Positions 1 to 8,803 are shown, counted from the first letter of the stretch. The stretch is DNA of 64,000 bases from Bradyrhizobium cenepequi (GCF_020329485.1 NZ_JAGKJI010000006.1:161278-225277), one strand, 5' to 3'. Notes: generated by a model from the letters alone, not told the origin. Translations and numbers: made by a program.

Positions 1-1432
1 CGCCGTCATCGGCCGCGACCACCAGCACCACGATATCGGTGACCTTGGCGCCGCGCGCGCGCATCGCGGTGAACGCGGCGTGGCCGGGCGTGTCGATGAA
101 GGTGATCTTCGTGCCGCTTTCCGGCGACGACACCTGGTAAGCGCCGATGTGCTGAGTGATGCCGCCGGCTTCGCCTTCGACCACGTTGGCGTGACGAAGC
201 GCGTCGAGCAGCGAGGTCTTGCCGTGGTCGACATGGCCCATGACGGTGACGACGGGCGAACGCGGCTCGGTATCGGTGGAGTCGTCGACAACGTCGAACA
301 GGCCTTCCTCGACGTCGGACGCAGCCACGCGCTTCACTGTGTGACCCAGTTCCTCGGCGATTAGTTGCGCTGTATCGGCATCGATCACGTCGGTGATCTT
401 GTGCATCACGCCCTGCTTCATCAGCATGCGGATAACGTCCACCGCGCGCTCGGACATGCGGTTAGCGAGTTCCTGGATGGTGATGACCTCCGGGATCGTG
501 ACTTCGCGGACCAGCTTTTCCTTCGGCTCGTTCGAGTTGAGACCCTTGAGGCGTTGGGTGCGGCGGCGGAACGACGCGATCGAGCGTTCGCGCACGTTGT
601 CGGCGTCGAGCGCGGTGACAACCGTCAAGCGGCCACGCTGCTTCTGCGGACCCGGTTTATGGGTGGTCTTCGGGGCGGCCACCGGTCGCATCGCGCCGCC
701 GGGACCACGGCGGACCTGGCGCGGACCCTCGTCCTCATCGGGCTCGGCGGCAACGCCCGGTGCCCGCGCCGCCGGAGCCGACGCTGGTGCGCGTGCCGGG
801 GTCGTCGGGGTACGGGCCGTCGACGGGGTGCGGGCTGGAGCCGCCGGTGCCGGCGCAGGGGCTGCTGCTGCGGCTGGCTTGGCTTCGGCCTCGCCAAAGC
901 GCCGCTTGGCCTCGGTCTCGGCCTTGCGCTTGGCTTCCTCTTCCTGGCGATGACGCTCCTCTTCGGCCTGCCGGCGGGCCTCGGCGGCTTCGCGCTCAGC
1001 CCGCTCGGTGCTCTCCCGGATGGCGCGGCGCTTGGCTTCCTCTTCGGCCTGCTGGCGCTCCTCGATCTCGCGCTGCCGGGCGTCGGCGAGCGCACTGGCG
1101 CGGGCCGAGCGCTCGTCCTCGGTCAGGCTGCGCAACACCACGCCCGATCCACCGGCGTTGCGCTGCGATGGAGAAGGCCCACCCGAACGGCCGAGCGGTG
1201 GCCTGGCTGGCGCCGGCGCGGGCTTGGCTGCGGCCGGCTCGGGCGCATGCGCCTCGGCTCCCGGGCCATCGCCACCAACGCGGCGCTTGCCGCGTTTCTC
1301 GACCACAACCTGCTTGCTGCGGCCATGGCTGAAGCTCTGGCGCACGGTGCCCGTCTCGACGCGTGGCTTCAGCGTCAAGGTCTTGGTCGGGACACTCAAA
1401 GTCTTGTCGCCAGGGGTTTTGGTATCAACCAT
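1..1432 (-). CDS. infB: Translation initiation factor IF-2, 3' end cut off by window edge
   Basis: IF-2 is the GTPase that brings initiator tRNA to the 30S subunit and drives 50S joining. About 477 codons are visible from the ATG at 1432; the family is usually near 900 residues, so the rest of the G domain and the C-terminal domains lie beyond position 1. The N-terminal 390 or so residues are low complexity (Ala, Pro, Arg, Glu), as in alphaproteobacterial IF-2. The G domain then begins: G1 GHVDHGKTS near residues 398-406 and the G3 motif DTPGH near residue 444. It is the last visible gene of rimP-nusA-ylxR-infB. The repetitive GC-rich region creates long spurious open frames on both strands. 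Confidence 0.96.
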   Translation of the reverse strand, partial: MVDTKTPGDKTLSVPTKTLTLKPRVETGTVRQSFSHGRSKQVVVEKRGKRRVGGDGPGAEAHAPEPAAAKPAPAPARPPLGRSGGPSPSQRNAGGSGVVLRSLTEDERSARASALADARQREIEERQQAEEEAKRRAIRESTERAEREAAEARRQAEEERHRQEEEAKRKAETEAKRRFGEAEAKPAAAAAPAPAPAAPARTPSTARTPTTPARAPASAPAARAPGVAAEPDEDEGPRQVRRGPGGAMRPVAAPKTTHKPGPQKQRGRLTVVTALDADNVRERSIASFRRRTQRLKGLNSNEPKEKLVREVTIPEVITIQELANRMSERAVDVIRMLMKQGVMHKITDVIDADTAQLIAEELGHTVKRVAASDVEEGLFDVVDDSTDTEPRSPVVTVMGHVDHGKTSLLDALRHANVVEGEAGGITQHIGAYQVSSPESGTKITFIDTPGHAAFTAMRARGAKVTDIVVLVVAADDG

Positions 1433-1540
1433 TCAGCAGTCCTAATCTTGTTAGCGTTGTGCCTGTTCGCACGCGTCGTCGTCGCAGTCCCAAAAGAACG
1501 AAATGACTTGTCCGCGGAACCGTCATCTCGCTCCATCTTG

Positions 1541-1599
1541 TTGTTTGAACACGATCTTTTCCGAAAACCGGTTTCCCCTTTTCCGGATCATGCTCTAGC
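1541..1599. repeat. Dispersed palindrome R1, copy 1
   Basis: The copy lies between infB and ylxR. Its arms carry GATCTTTTCCGAAAACCGG and the near-complement CCTTTTCCGGATCATGCTC. The same unit recurs at 8207-8262 and 37313-37362, and in degraded form at 4757-4860 and 54830-54872. The TAG stop of the upstream ylxR gene falls within its right end. Confidence 0.85.
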
Positions 1600-2281
1600 T
1601 AGAATTTCTGGCCGCATCGGCGGTCTTGTCGTCGTCGGCCATCCGGTATCGGACCAGAAGCTGGCAGCGCGACAGGAACGTCTTGCTCGCCGGGCCCGCG
1701 AGCAGGGCAGCATGTATCACATTTGACCGGCCCAGTGCCAAATCCAATTCTGCCGATGTCAGCGCGGTGACGACAGATATTTTCAACGAATCTTCGTCTT
1801 TTCCGCTCCTTTGCCGCAGGATCGCGTCCAATTTGCGGACTCCGTCAGGGGCCGCATCGGAAGCATGGATCAGGCTCAGGGGTCTTTCCCGCTGCGACAA
1901 CGCGTCCTCGACCTTGCCGAAGCCGGAAACGGCCCGGCCGGCCTTGGCGGCCATGGCCAGCGCCTCGATGACACTGCGAACCAGCAGCGCTTCGGTATCA
2001 TCGGGCAGAGTTGCCGCGACGCGGACGTCGCGCTTGAAACCCCGCTTAAACTGGTGACGGCGCACCGCTTCTGCAACCGTGCGGCGCGAGGCGGAAAGCC
2101 AAAGGCCGCGACCCGGCAGCTTCCGTTTCACATCGGCGACCACCTCGCCGGTGGGGGCGACGACGAAGCGGATCAGCTCGTCGATCGGGCGCACCTCGCG
2201 GTTGACCGCGCACATCCGCATGGTCGCGGACTTTCCGGTCCGCGGCCCATGATCCAGATCGGGGTCAGCCATTGCGAGCAT
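1595..2281 (-). CDS. YlxR/DUF448 family RNA-binding protein with L7Ae-like C-terminal half
   Basis: The protein has 228 residues. The N-terminal part (about residues 18-90) is the YlxR domain, with MRMCAVNRE and the basic GRGLWLS segment typical of this nucleic-acid-binding fold. The C-terminal half (about 125-215) resembles the L7Ae-like RNA-binding domain often fused to YlxR in alphaproteobacteria. It sits between nusA and infB, its standard place, with 15 bases to nusA, so it is almost certainly co-transcribed with them. A role in translation or transcription is inferred from context only. An alternative ATG lies three codons in; the first has a GGAG upstream. Confidence 0.9.
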   Translation of the reverse strand: MLAMADPDLDHGPRTGKSATMRMCAVNREVRPIDELIRFVVAPTGEVVADVKRKLPGRGLWLSASRRTVAEAVRRHQFKRGFKRDVRVAATLPDDTEALLVRSVIEALAMAAKAGRAVSGFGKVEDALSQRERPLSLIHASDAAPDGVRKLDAILRQRSGKDEDSLKISVVTALTSAELDLALGRSNVIHAALLAGPASKTFLSRCQLLVRYRMADDDKTADAARNSS

Positions 2282-2296
2282 GCGTTCCGCATCTCC

Positions 2297-3907
2297 TTAA
2301 GCCGTCGGTTCTTCGGCGGCTTCCGTCTCGGCGTTCTCCTTGGCGAGGTCAGCCTCGGTGATCCAGCCGGCTTTCACGCGGGCCTGCATGATCATCGCCT
2401 CGGCTTCCTCGCGCGAGACATCGATTCCGTCGAGGAACCCGCTGTGCTTGGTCGTTTCGCCGCCGTCCTTGCGCTCGGTCCAGCCGACCAGATCGTCGGT
2501 GGCGCAGCCGGCGAGATCCTCGACGGTCTTGACGTCGTTCTCGCCAAGCTTGACCAGCATCTTCGAGGTCATGCCGGGAACGGTCTTCATGGCATCCTCG
2601 ACGCCGAGTTCCTTGCGCTTGACTTCCAGTTCCGACTCAAGCCGATCCAGATATTCCTTGGCGCGGTTTTGCAGTTCCGTCGCGGTTTCCTCGTCGAAAC
2701 CTTCGATGCCGGCGAGTTCCTTGACATCCACCAGCGCCAGTTCCTCGACCGAGGTGAAGCCCTCCGAGGCCAAGAGCTGGCCAACGACCTCGTCGACATT
2801 GAGCGCTTCCATGAAGACGCGGGTCGAATTCTCGAAGTCGGCCTGGCGGCGCTCGGACTCTTCCTGCTCGGTCAGGATGTCGATATCCCAGCCGGTGAGC
2901 TGCGAGGCGAGGCGGACATTCTGGCCGCGGCGGCCGATCGCCAGCGAAAGCTGGTTGTTGGTGTCGGGCACCACGACCTCGATCCGCTCGCGCTCCTCGT
3001 CGATCACGACTTTGGCGACTTCGGCCGGCGCCAGCGCGTTGACGACGAAGGTCGCGATGTCGGGCGACCACGGGATGATGTCGATCTTCTCGCCCTGCAA
3101 TTCGTTGACCACGGCCTGCACGCGCGAACCGCGCATGCCGACGCAGGCGCCGACCGGATCGACCGACGAATCCCGCGAGATCACGCCGATCTTGGCGCGC
3201 GAGCCGGGATCGCGGGCCACCGCCTTGATCTCGACGATGCCGTCATAGATCTCGGGCACTTCCTGCGCGAACAGTTTCGCCATGAATTGCGGATGGGTGC
3301 GCGACAGGAAGATCTGCGGGCCCCGCGTCTCGCGGCGGACGTCGAAGATGTAGGCGCGGACACGGTCGCCGTTGCGGAACACTTCGCGCGGCAGCATCTC
3401 GTCGCGGCGGATAATGGCTTCGCCACGGCCGAGGTCGACGATCACGCTGCCATATTCGACGCGCTTGACGACGCCGTTGACGATGTCGCCGATGCGGTCC
3501 TTGAATTCCTGGTACTGCCGGTCGCGCTCGGCCTCGCGCACCTTCTGCACGATCACCTGCTTGGCCGATTGCGCGGCGATGCGGCCGTATTCGAGCGGCG
3601 GCAGGGTGTCGGCGATGGTGTCGCCGACCCGGGCGCCGGGATTGGCGCGCTGCGCATCGGCGAGCGAAATCTGGTTGGAAGAATTCTCGACCACGTCGAC
3701 CACCAGCATGTGGCGCGACAGCCGGAGCTCGCCCTTCTTGGGGTCGATCTCGGCATGGACGTCGGTCTCGCTACCGTATCGGGCGCGCGCCGCTTTCGCG
3801 ATCGCGTCCTCCATCGCGGCGATCACGATGCCGCGGTCGATCGATTTTTCGCGCGCGACGGCGTCGGCGATCTGCAGCAGTTCAAGTCGGTTGGCGCTGA
3901 CTGCCAT
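2297..3907 (-). CDS. nusA: Transcription termination/antitermination protein NusA
   Basis: NusA binds RNA polymerase and nascent RNA and controls pausing, termination and rRNA antitermination. The protein has 536 residues. The N-terminal RNAP-binding domain spans about 1-125, S1 follows about 130-200, and KH1/KH2 lie about 225-345 (GMRGSRVQAV and IGRRGQNVRLAS are visible). The acidic C-terminal repeats are about 360-500. The long form with C-terminal helix-hairpin-helix repeats is normal for alphaproteobacteria. It starts two bases after the rimP stop, so the two are translationally coupled. A 700-codon open frame on the opposite strand is a codon-bias shadow. Confidence 0.98.
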   Translation of the reverse strand: MAVSANRLELLQIADAVAREKSIDRGIVIAAMEDAIAKAARARYGSETDVHAEIDPKKGELRLSRHMLVVDVVENSSNQISLADAQRANPGARVGDTIADTLPPLEYGRIAAQSAKQVIVQKVREAERDRQYQEFKDRIGDIVNGVVKRVEYGSVIVDLGRGEAIIRRDEMLPREVFRNGDRVRAYIFDVRRETRGPQIFLSRTHPQFMAKLFAQEVPEIYDGIVEIKAVARDPGSRAKIGVISRDSSVDPVGACVGMRGSRVQAVVNELQGEKIDIIPWSPDIATFVVNALAPAEVAKVVIDEERERIEVVVPDTNNQLSLAIGRRGQNVRLASQLTGWDIDILTEQEESERRQADFENSTRVFMEALNVDEVVGQLLASEGFTSVEELALVDVKELAGIEGFDEETATELQNRAKEYLDRLESELEVKRKELGVEDAMKTVPGMTSKMLVKLGENDVKTVEDLAGCATDDLVGWTERKDGGETTKHSGFLDGIDVSREEAEAMIMQARVKAGWITEADLAKENAETEAAEEPTA

Positions 3908-3909
3908 GG

Positions 3910-4695
3910 CTAGTCTCCTTCGTCAGGCTCGGTCTCGCCCCGGCGCAGCCGTTCGGCGGCGAGGCGGTGTTGTTTGGTGTTCTTCGGGGCGGGCTTCTTG
4001 CCGGTCCCTTGTTTCGGCTTATCGCTCTTGCTCGGATCGCTTTTCTTCGCGTGCGTGGGCTGCGCCTTCGCATGCGCGGGTTGTGGCGGGTCCAGCCCCA
4101 GTTCGCGGCGCAACTCGCGCTCCTGAGCCTTGCCGCGCCGCATCGATTCGGCGATCAGCTCGTCGGTCAGCACCAGCCTCGCTTCGGCGAAGTCTTCCAT
4201 CGCCAGCAAGATCTCCGCATCCTCGCCCTCGCGTGTGTCATCCCGATGTAGGCGCACCGCATCGCCTTCGACCCCTTTCAGGATGCCGCGGAACCGCTTG
4301 CGGCCTTGATGCGCCACCGCCATCTCGATCTTGACGAGGTGCCCGGCGTAGCGCTCGAAATCCGAGCGCCGCACCAGGGGCCGGTCGATACCCGGCGAGG
4401 AGATCTCCAGCCGATAAGCCCGGTCGATCGGATCGGCGATATCGAGCACCGGCGACAGCGCGCGCGAGATTGCCTCGCAATCCTCGATCTGCATCGAGCC
4501 GTCCGGCCGTTCCGCCATGATCTGCACGGTGCAGCCGGCTTCGCCCGTGATCTTGATCCGCACCAGGCGGTAGCCCAGTCCCTGCAGCACCGGGGTAGCA
4601 ACTGCCGACACGCGCGCCGCAGCGCCCGGCTCGACGACGAGCCGCGGCTCGGCGAGCAGTTCGACATTGACGGAACCAGCGGTTGGATCGGTCAT
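3910..4695 (-). CDS. rimP: Ribosome maturation factor RimP
   Basis: RimP is needed for maturation of the 30S subunit. The start chosen gives 261 residues beginning [10 protein letters not shown]; a TTG four codons upstream (4707) is possible but less likely. The core domain contains the family pattern [14 protein letters not shown] and [10 protein letters not shown]. The C-terminal 60 or so residues form a Lys/Pro/Gln-rich tail, common in rhizobial RimP and longer than the E. coli protein. It is the first gene of the nusA-infB operon, preceded by a leader of about 350 bases with a terminator. Confidence 0.97.
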   Translation of the reverse strand: MTDPTAGSVNVELLAEPRLVVEPGAAARVSAVATPVLQGLGYRLVRIKITGEAGCTVQIMAERPDGSMQIEDCEAISRALSPVLDIADPIDRAYRLEISSPGIDRPLVRRSDFERYAGHLVKIEMAVAHQGRKRFRGILKGVEGDAVRLHRDDTREGEDAEILLAMEDFAEARLVLTDELIAESMRRGKAQERELRRELGLDPPQPAHAKAQPTHAKKSDPSKSDKPKQGTGKKPAPKNTKQHRLAAERLRRGETEPDEGD

Positions 4696-4756
4696 ATCCA
4701 GGATCAAAGATACGTCTTGAGCTGTCGGTTCTGTTGGTTAGCCGGTCTTTGCCGGC

Positions 4757-4860
4757 GTCGGATCATGATCCGATCACGCAAAATCGGGTCATGATCCTAT
4801 CTCGTATTTGAGCATGATCCTTGCGGACAACAGGCTTCCGCTCTTCCGGTTCATGCTCTG
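4757..4860. repeat. Degraded R1 and GATCATGATC palindromes in the rimP leader
   Basis: GGATCATGATCCGAT is followed by ATCGGGTCATGATCC, an imperfect inverted repeat resembling the perfect one at 8272-8309. Next comes a decayed R1 unit running from GAGCATGATCC to GGTTCATGCTC. All of this lies between the leader terminator and the rimP start codon. Confidence 0.6.
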
Positions 4861-4904
4861 GTTGCGCCACCCAAACCGGACCAGGCTCGGCCGGGTTCGT
4901 TCGG

Positions 4905-5045
4905 GTAATAAAAAAGAGCGGGTCCCGAGGGGCCCACTCTCAATACGCGATCGTATGAGAACTTTAAGTCGCTGCCGATATAGCGCTTTTCCCTCCGTCC
5001 GGCAAGGGGCGGAGGCCACGGCCGAGCAAATTTGCGCTATCGGAA
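4905..5045 (-). ncRNA. Candidate leader RNA (attenuator) of the rimP-nusA-infB operon, or a small RNA
   Basis: Read on the minus strand, 5034-5043 pairs with 4975-4986 (a CCGATA..GCGC stem), enclosing the CCTCCG/CGGAGG stem at 4992-4997 and 5010-5015. A smaller ATACG/CGTAT hairpin at 4943-4956 follows, and then the intrinsic terminator at 4907-4940. No good coding frame covers this stretch. It is either the 5' leader of the operon with a regulated terminator, or an independent small RNA ending there. I do not recognise the fold as 6S, SRP or tmRNA. Confidence 0.4.
4907..4940 (-). terminator. Intrinsic terminator upstream of rimP
   Basis: On the minus strand, GAGTGGGCCC and GGACCCGCTC form a 10-pair stem (one G-T pair and one mismatch) with a CTCG tetraloop, followed directly by six Ts. 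The nearest gene upstream on this strand is beyond the divergent DUF2336 gene, so it does not end a protein-coding gene. It lies about 210 bases before the rimP start. Confidence 0.75.
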
Positions 5046-5135
5046 AGTTGGCCGCGAATGTCTAACGCTTCGTTCACGAACGCCACCTAGATTGCGGCGC
5101 AAAACCGACACGGCGGGGTCGGTTTAGGCAGGCTT

Positions 5136-6212
5136 ATGACGACGACAGCGACCGCGCTGATCCCTGAACTCGACGAGATCGTCCGTACCGGTGACCCCAA
5201 GCGCCGCGCCGAGGCCGCGCGCCGGATCGGCGAGCTGTTCCTGCAGGGGGCGGCGAGCTTCAGTACCGACCATATCGATCTGTTCGACGGTGTCCTGACC
5301 AGCCTGGTCCCTCACGCCGATCGCGACGCGCGGGCGGAGCTCGCCGAACGGCTGTCGCTGCTATCGAATGGGCCGCGCACGCTGATCGGGCAGCTTGCGC
5401 GCGAGGATGAGATTGCGATCGCCGGGCCGCTGCTGCGCCGATCTCCCGTCGTCGACGAGCACGTCCTGGTCGAAATCGCGCGTGAGAAGGGGCAGGAACA
5501 TCTACTCGCGATGGCGGAGCGGCCGAAGCTCTCATCCGATCTGACCGACGTCATCGTCCGCCGCGGCGATCGCGACGTCGTCAGGCGCGCGGCGGGCAAT
5601 GCCGGCGCTGAATTCTCGACGAGCGGCTATTCGACGCTGATCCGGCGCGCCAGCCAGGACAGCGTGCTGACGCTCGCCGTCGGTCAGCGCGCGGATTTAT
5701 CGCCCGAGCAGTTGAAGGCGCTGGTGGCAGGCTCCGTTGAGATCGTCCGCCGCCGCCTGTTCGACGCGGTCAAGCCGGAGCGGCGCGCCGCGATCAAGCA
5801 GGCGATCAGCGAGATCAGCGGCATGAGCGATAAGATCGACAGCGCGCACGATTTCGCGCCGGCACAGCGCACGATCCTCGCGTTGCATCACGCCAATCAA
5901 TTGAACGAGGCCGCGCTGCTCGACTTTGCCAAGTCCTTCAAATACGAGGAAGCGGTGTGCGCGCTGGCCGCGATGACCGGCGTCAAGATCGCAACGCTCG
6001 ACCGCCTTATCACCGGCGACCGCTACGATCCCATCCTGATCGCGGGCAAGACCATTGGCCTTGAATGGGCCACCGTGCGCGCGCTGATCCTGCTTCGGCT
6101 CGGCCCCAACCGCGTCCCGTCGCCCGCCGACATCGAGAGCGCTCGGCTGAACTTCACTCGCCTGATGCCCTCCACCGCCCAGCGCGTAGCGGATTTCTGG
6201 AAGACGCGGTAG
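5136..6212 (+). CDS. DUF2336 domain-containing protein
   Basis: The protein has 358 residues and begins MTTTATALIP after a GGCAGGC stretch. It is mostly helical and HEAT-like: short repeated helices such as RRAEAARRIGELF and LRRSPVVDEHVLVEIA, with the DUF2336 pattern (SFST-DHIDLFDGVLTSL, followed by LL-RSPVVDE). There is no signal peptide or membrane segment. The family is nearly restricted to alphaproteobacteria and its function is not established. It is transcribed divergently from the rimP operon and stands alone on this strand. Confidence 0.88.
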   Translation: MTTTATALIPELDEIVRTGDPKRRAEAARRIGELFLQGAASFSTDHIDLFDGVLTSLVPHADRDARAELAERLSLLSNGPRTLIGQLAREDEIAIAGPLLRRSPVVDEHVLVEIAREKGQEHLLAMAERPKLSSDLTDVIVRRGDRDVVRRAAGNAGAEFSTSGYSTLIRRASQDSVLTLAVGQRADLSPEQLKALVAGSVEIVRRRLFDAVKPERRAAIKQAISEISGMSDKIDSAHDFAPAQRTILALHHANQLNEAALLDFAKSFKYEEAVCALAAMTGVKIATLDRLITGDRYDPILIAGKTIGLEWATVRALILLRLGPNRVPSPADIESARLNFTRLMPSTAQRVADFWKTR

Positions 6213-6225
6213 TCGCTATCTCTTT

Positions 6226-6328
6226 GTCATTCCGGAGCACGCGCAGCGTGAGCCCGGAATCCATTTCTCCGCCCGCGCAAGTGGTTCAATGGATTCCGGG
6301 CTCGTGCTCCGCACGCCCCGGAATGACG
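6226..6328. repeat. Dispersed inverted repeat R2, copy 1
   Basis: It opens with GTCATTCCGG and closes with CCGGAATGAC; inner arms GCCCGGAATCCATT and GGATTCCGGGC frame a short spacer. Related copies lie at 23175-23280 and 60325-60427, with a half copy near 14922. It sits in the convergent gap between the DUF2336 gene and trmB and may help end both transcripts as a hairpin. Confidence 0.85.
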
Positions 6329-6330
6329 GC

Positions 6331-7071
6331 TCAACCTGTCCGGCGAAACCGCAAATACGTCGCGCGTCGTCCCTCGCGCTCGGCTTTGGCGCCGTAGCGC
6401 GTCATCGTGTAATCGGGCCAGGGCGCCTGCCAGTCGGAGGCGCGCTCGGCGGTCCAGGTGAAGTCGGGCGACCGCATCAGGTGCCATAGCGTCCAGGCGC
6501 AGTAATCGTCGATGTCGCTGACGAAGCGGAATTCGCCGCCCGCTTTGAGGATGCGCGCCATTGCGGCGACGGTGGCGTCCTGGACAAAGCGGCGCTTCCA
6601 GTGCCGCCGCTTGGGCCAGGGATCGGGATGGATCAGGTCGATGCGCCGCATCGACTGCGACGGTGCCCACGCGAGCAGCTCGGCGGCGTCGCCCGCGAAC
6701 AGGCGGATGTTGCCGATATTGTGCGCCTCGATCTGGGTCAGGATCTTGGCCATCCCGTTGACATAGGGCTCGCAGCCGATGAAGCCGATATTCGGAAACG
6801 CGCGGGCCTCGGCGACGAGATGCTCGCCGCCGCCAAATCCGATTTCGAGCCTGATATCCTCAATATTGTCATCGAACAGTTCGGTGAGGCTGGCCGGCGC
6901 ACGGCTTGCGATGTCGAGCGCCAGATGCGGCAGCAAATGCTCGATCAGGTCGGCCTGATGCGCGCGCAGCCTGTGGCCCTTGCGTCGTCCGAAGAATGAG
7001 CCATGCGCATGCGCGTTCGCGCCGTCGTTCGGCGGTGCATCGCGATCGTGATGGCGCGCGGCGTTCATCAT
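6331..7071 (-). CDS. trmB: tRNA (guanine-N7-)-methyltransferase
   Basis: TrmB makes m7G46 in the variable loop of tRNA using S-adenosylmethionine. The protein has 246 residues. The Rossmann motif LEIGFGGGEH is near residue 77, and the family signature HPDPWPKRRHWKRRF is near 148-162. The first 30 residues (His/Asp-rich, then FGRRKGHRLR) are the rhizobial extension. Its start overlaps the stop of the upstream M20 peptidase gene by four bases, so the two are coupled. Confidence 0.97.
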   Translation of the reverse strand: MMNAARHHDRDAPPNDGANAHAHGSFFGRRKGHRLRAHQADLIEHLLPHLALDIASRAPASLTELFDDNIEDIRLEIGFGGGEHLVAEARAFPNIGFIGCEPYVNGMAKILTQIEAHNIGNIRLFAGDAAELLAWAPSQSMRRIDLIHPDPWPKRRHWKRRFVQDATVAAMARILKAGGEFRFVSDIDDYCAWTLWHLMRSPDFTWTAERASDWQAPWPDYTMTRYGAKAEREGRRATYLRFRRTG

Positions 7072-8192
7072 CGCAGCGTCTGGTAAAGCTGATAGAGCAG
7101 CCGCGCCCGCGGCTCGATCGATGAGATGTACATCTGCTCATAATGGGTATGCGCGCCCTTGCCGTCCACGCCGAGGCCGTTGAGCGTCGCCCTATGCAGC
7201 GCCGTGAAATTGCCGTCGGAGCCGCCGCCGGTCGAGGCGTCCACGAGGTCGAAGCCGATCTCGGCCGCGAGCGCCCTGGCGTGCTCGTAGAGTGCCGCGC
7301 CGGCGCTGGTCTTCTCGTAAGGGGGCCGGTTCAGTTCGCCGACCACATGCACGCTGACGCCGTCGGTGCGCGATTTCAGATTGAGGATCTTCGGCACCAG
7401 CGCTTCGGCGTCGGCGGTGGTCGGCACGCGCATGTCGACCTCGGCATAGGCCTCTTCCGCAATCACGTTCGGCTTGGTGCCGCCTCTGACGACTCCGACG
7501 TTGACGGTGATGCCGCGCGTCAGATCGTTCATCGCCTCGACCGTCTGGATGATGTTGCCGAGCTCGCAGATTGCGCTGCGGCCGTCCTCGGGCCGTGTAC
7601 CGGCGTGCGAGGGCACGCCCTTGATGAAGATCTCGAAGCGGGCGACGCCCTTGCGGCCGGTGACGATCTTGCCGCCATCACGCGCCGGCTCGGTCACCAG
7701 CACATATTTGGCTTTGCGGCCCTCGGCTTCGATCAGCGCCCGTGAGGTCGGGCTGCCGATCTCCTCGTCGGAAACGTAGAGCTGCGTGACGCCGAGCGGC
7801 GAGCGCGCGCCGTTGGCGCAAATTTCCCTGAAGGCGTGGTAGGCGAGAAAGGCACCGCCCTTCATGTCGTAGATGCCGGGGCCGAAGGCGCTGTCGCCGT
7901 CGATGCCAAATGGCAAGCGCTGGATGAATCTGAGAGGGTGCACTGTATCCAGATGGCTCAGCACCAGGATTCCCGGTGCGTCCTGGCCCCAGGCCGAACG
8001 CGCGACGAGATGATCGCCGCATCCGTTCTGGCCGGCGATCCGCTCAAGTGTGGCCGGTAGGCCGCGATAGCCTTCGGCGACGAGATCGGCGAGCTTGTTG
8101 ATCTGTTCGGGCGCTTCCGTCGGCGTCTCGATCTCCACCCAGCGGCGGATGCCGTCGAGAATCTCCGCAGGATTGAAGGATGTGGTGGTCAT
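7068..8192 (-). CDS. M20 family metallopeptidase (carboxypeptidase G2/ArgE-like)
   Basis: The protein is 374 residues from the ATG at 8192. It has the M20 di-zinc pattern: H80 and D82 in SHLDTVHP, D109 in GIYDMKGG, the catalytic pair E143-E144 in SDEEIGS, and a C-terminal GGGSDGN segment. These enzymes hydrolyse C-terminal glutamate or N-acyl amino acids; the substrate cannot be told from sequence. The frame is open 24 codons further up, but that part is just a translated R1 repeat, so the shorter start is used. It occupies the position where metK usually sits in related genomes. Confidence 0.9.
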   Translation of the reverse strand: MTTTSFNPAEILDGIRRWVEIETPTEAPEQINKLADLVAEGYRGLPATLERIAGQNGCGDHLVARSAWGQDAPGILVLSHLDTVHPLRFIQRLPFGIDGDSAFGPGIYDMKGGAFLAYHAFREICANGARSPLGVTQLYVSDEEIGSPTSRALIEAEGRKAKYVLVTEPARDGGKIVTGRKGVARFEIFIKGVPSHAGTRPEDGRSAICELGNIIQTVEAMNDLTRGITVNVGVVRGGTKPNVIAEEAYAEVDMRVPTTADAEALVPKILNLKSRTDGVSVHVVGELNRPPYEKTSAGAALYEHARALAAEIGFDLVDASTGGGSDGNFTALHRATLNGLGVDGKGAHTHYEQMYISSIEPRARLLYQLYQTLR

Positions 8193-8206
8193 TGGTCCGC
8201 CGGTAT

Positions 8207-8262
8207 CTAGAGCATGATCCGGAAAAGTGGAAACCGGTTTTCCGAAAAGATCATGCTCAAAC
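8207..8262. repeat. Dispersed palindrome R1, copy 2
   Basis: TAGAGCATGATCCGGAAAAG reads into a near-complementary TTTTCCGAAAAGATCATGCTC. It lies immediately upstream of the M20 peptidase start. Read on the minus strand it encodes FEHDLFGKPVSTFPDHA in frame with that gene, which explains the falsely extended open frame. Confidence 0.88.
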
Positions 8263-8271
8263 AAATAGATG

Positions 8272-8309
8272 AGATCATGATCCGATTACGTCTAATCGGA
8301 TCATGATCT
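8272..8309. repeat. Perfect 17-bp inverted repeat around GATCATGATC
   Basis: AGATCATGATCCGATTA and TAATCGGATCATGATCT are exact complements separated by CGTC. A degraded relative lies at about 4766-4797, also next to an R1 unit, so the two palindromes may travel together. No T tract follows on either strand. Confidence 0.8.
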
Positions 8310-8386
8310 GGAAACGATTGAACCAACGTCATGCCCCCGCGCCGGCGGGCGCGTCAATCGCCATGTCGCGGGAATGATGACGACGA

Positions 8387-8803
8387 TCAGCGCTTGTCAG
8401 GGCCTTCGCGGGCGGCGATCTGTTCGACCAGTTCGACGATGCTGCGGCGGAGCTTGGCGTCGGCGATGCGCGTGAAGGCGCGCGTCAGCGCCAGTCCTTC
8501 GGAGGTCGCGAGAAAATCCGAAACGTAGCTGGGTGAGGCACCTTCGCTGAAGCCTTCCGCGGTTGCCGATCCGCTTGGTCCGCCGTCGAACAGGAACGAG
8601 ACCGGCACCTGCAGGATTTCGGAAATTTGTTGCAGTCGGCTGGCGCCGACGCGGTTGGTGCCCTTCTCGTATTTCTGAACCTGCTGGAAGGTGAGGCCGA
8701 GCTTTTCTCCCAGCTTTTCCTGGCTCATGCCCAACATGATCCGCCGCATGCGGACACGGCTGCCGACATATTTGTCAACAGGATTGGGCGCTTTGGTGGA
8801 CAT
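8387..8803 (-). CDS. XRE-family transcriptional regulator (PraR/PhrR-like)
   Basis: The protein has 138 residues with a Cro/CI-type helix-turn-helix at about 14-68 (MLGMSQEKLGEKLGLT then FQQVQKYEKG). A Gly/Ser-rich linker and a helical C-terminal tail follow. The start has a clear GGAG eight bases upstream. The pattern KYEKGTNRVGASRL matches the small rhizobial XRE regulators related to PraR of Rhizobium, which repress quorum-sensing and attachment genes; the same role here is inference. It lies after lnt, its usual place in alphaproteobacteria. Confidence 0.88.
   Translation of the reverse strand: MSTKAPNPVDKYVGSRVRMRRIMLGMSQEKLGEKLGLTFQQVQKYEKGTNRVGASRLQQISEILQVPVSFLFDGGPSGSATAEGFSEGASPSYVSDFLATSEGLALTRAFTRIADAKLRRSIVELVEQIAAREGPDKR

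Noticed and set aside
365..1726. Long plus-strand frame opposite infB
   Set aside because: The repetitive Ala/Pro/Arg-coding N-terminal part of infB produces open frames in several phases; the minus-strand frame gives IF-2.
1811..3913. A 700-codon open frame on the plus strand opposite ylxR and nusA
   Set aside because: It is antisense to two well-supported genes, has no recognisable domain, and its residues follow the third-position GC bias of the real genes.
4789..5019. A 76-codon minus-strand frame ahead of rimP
   Set aside because: It runs straight through the terminator hairpin and the degraded R1 palindrome, and lacks a ribosome site; read as leader RNA instead.
4905..5045. 6S, SRP or tmRNA gene
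   Set aside because: The stems are shorter than a 6S rod, the SRP tetraloop motif is absent, and no tRNA-like end is present.
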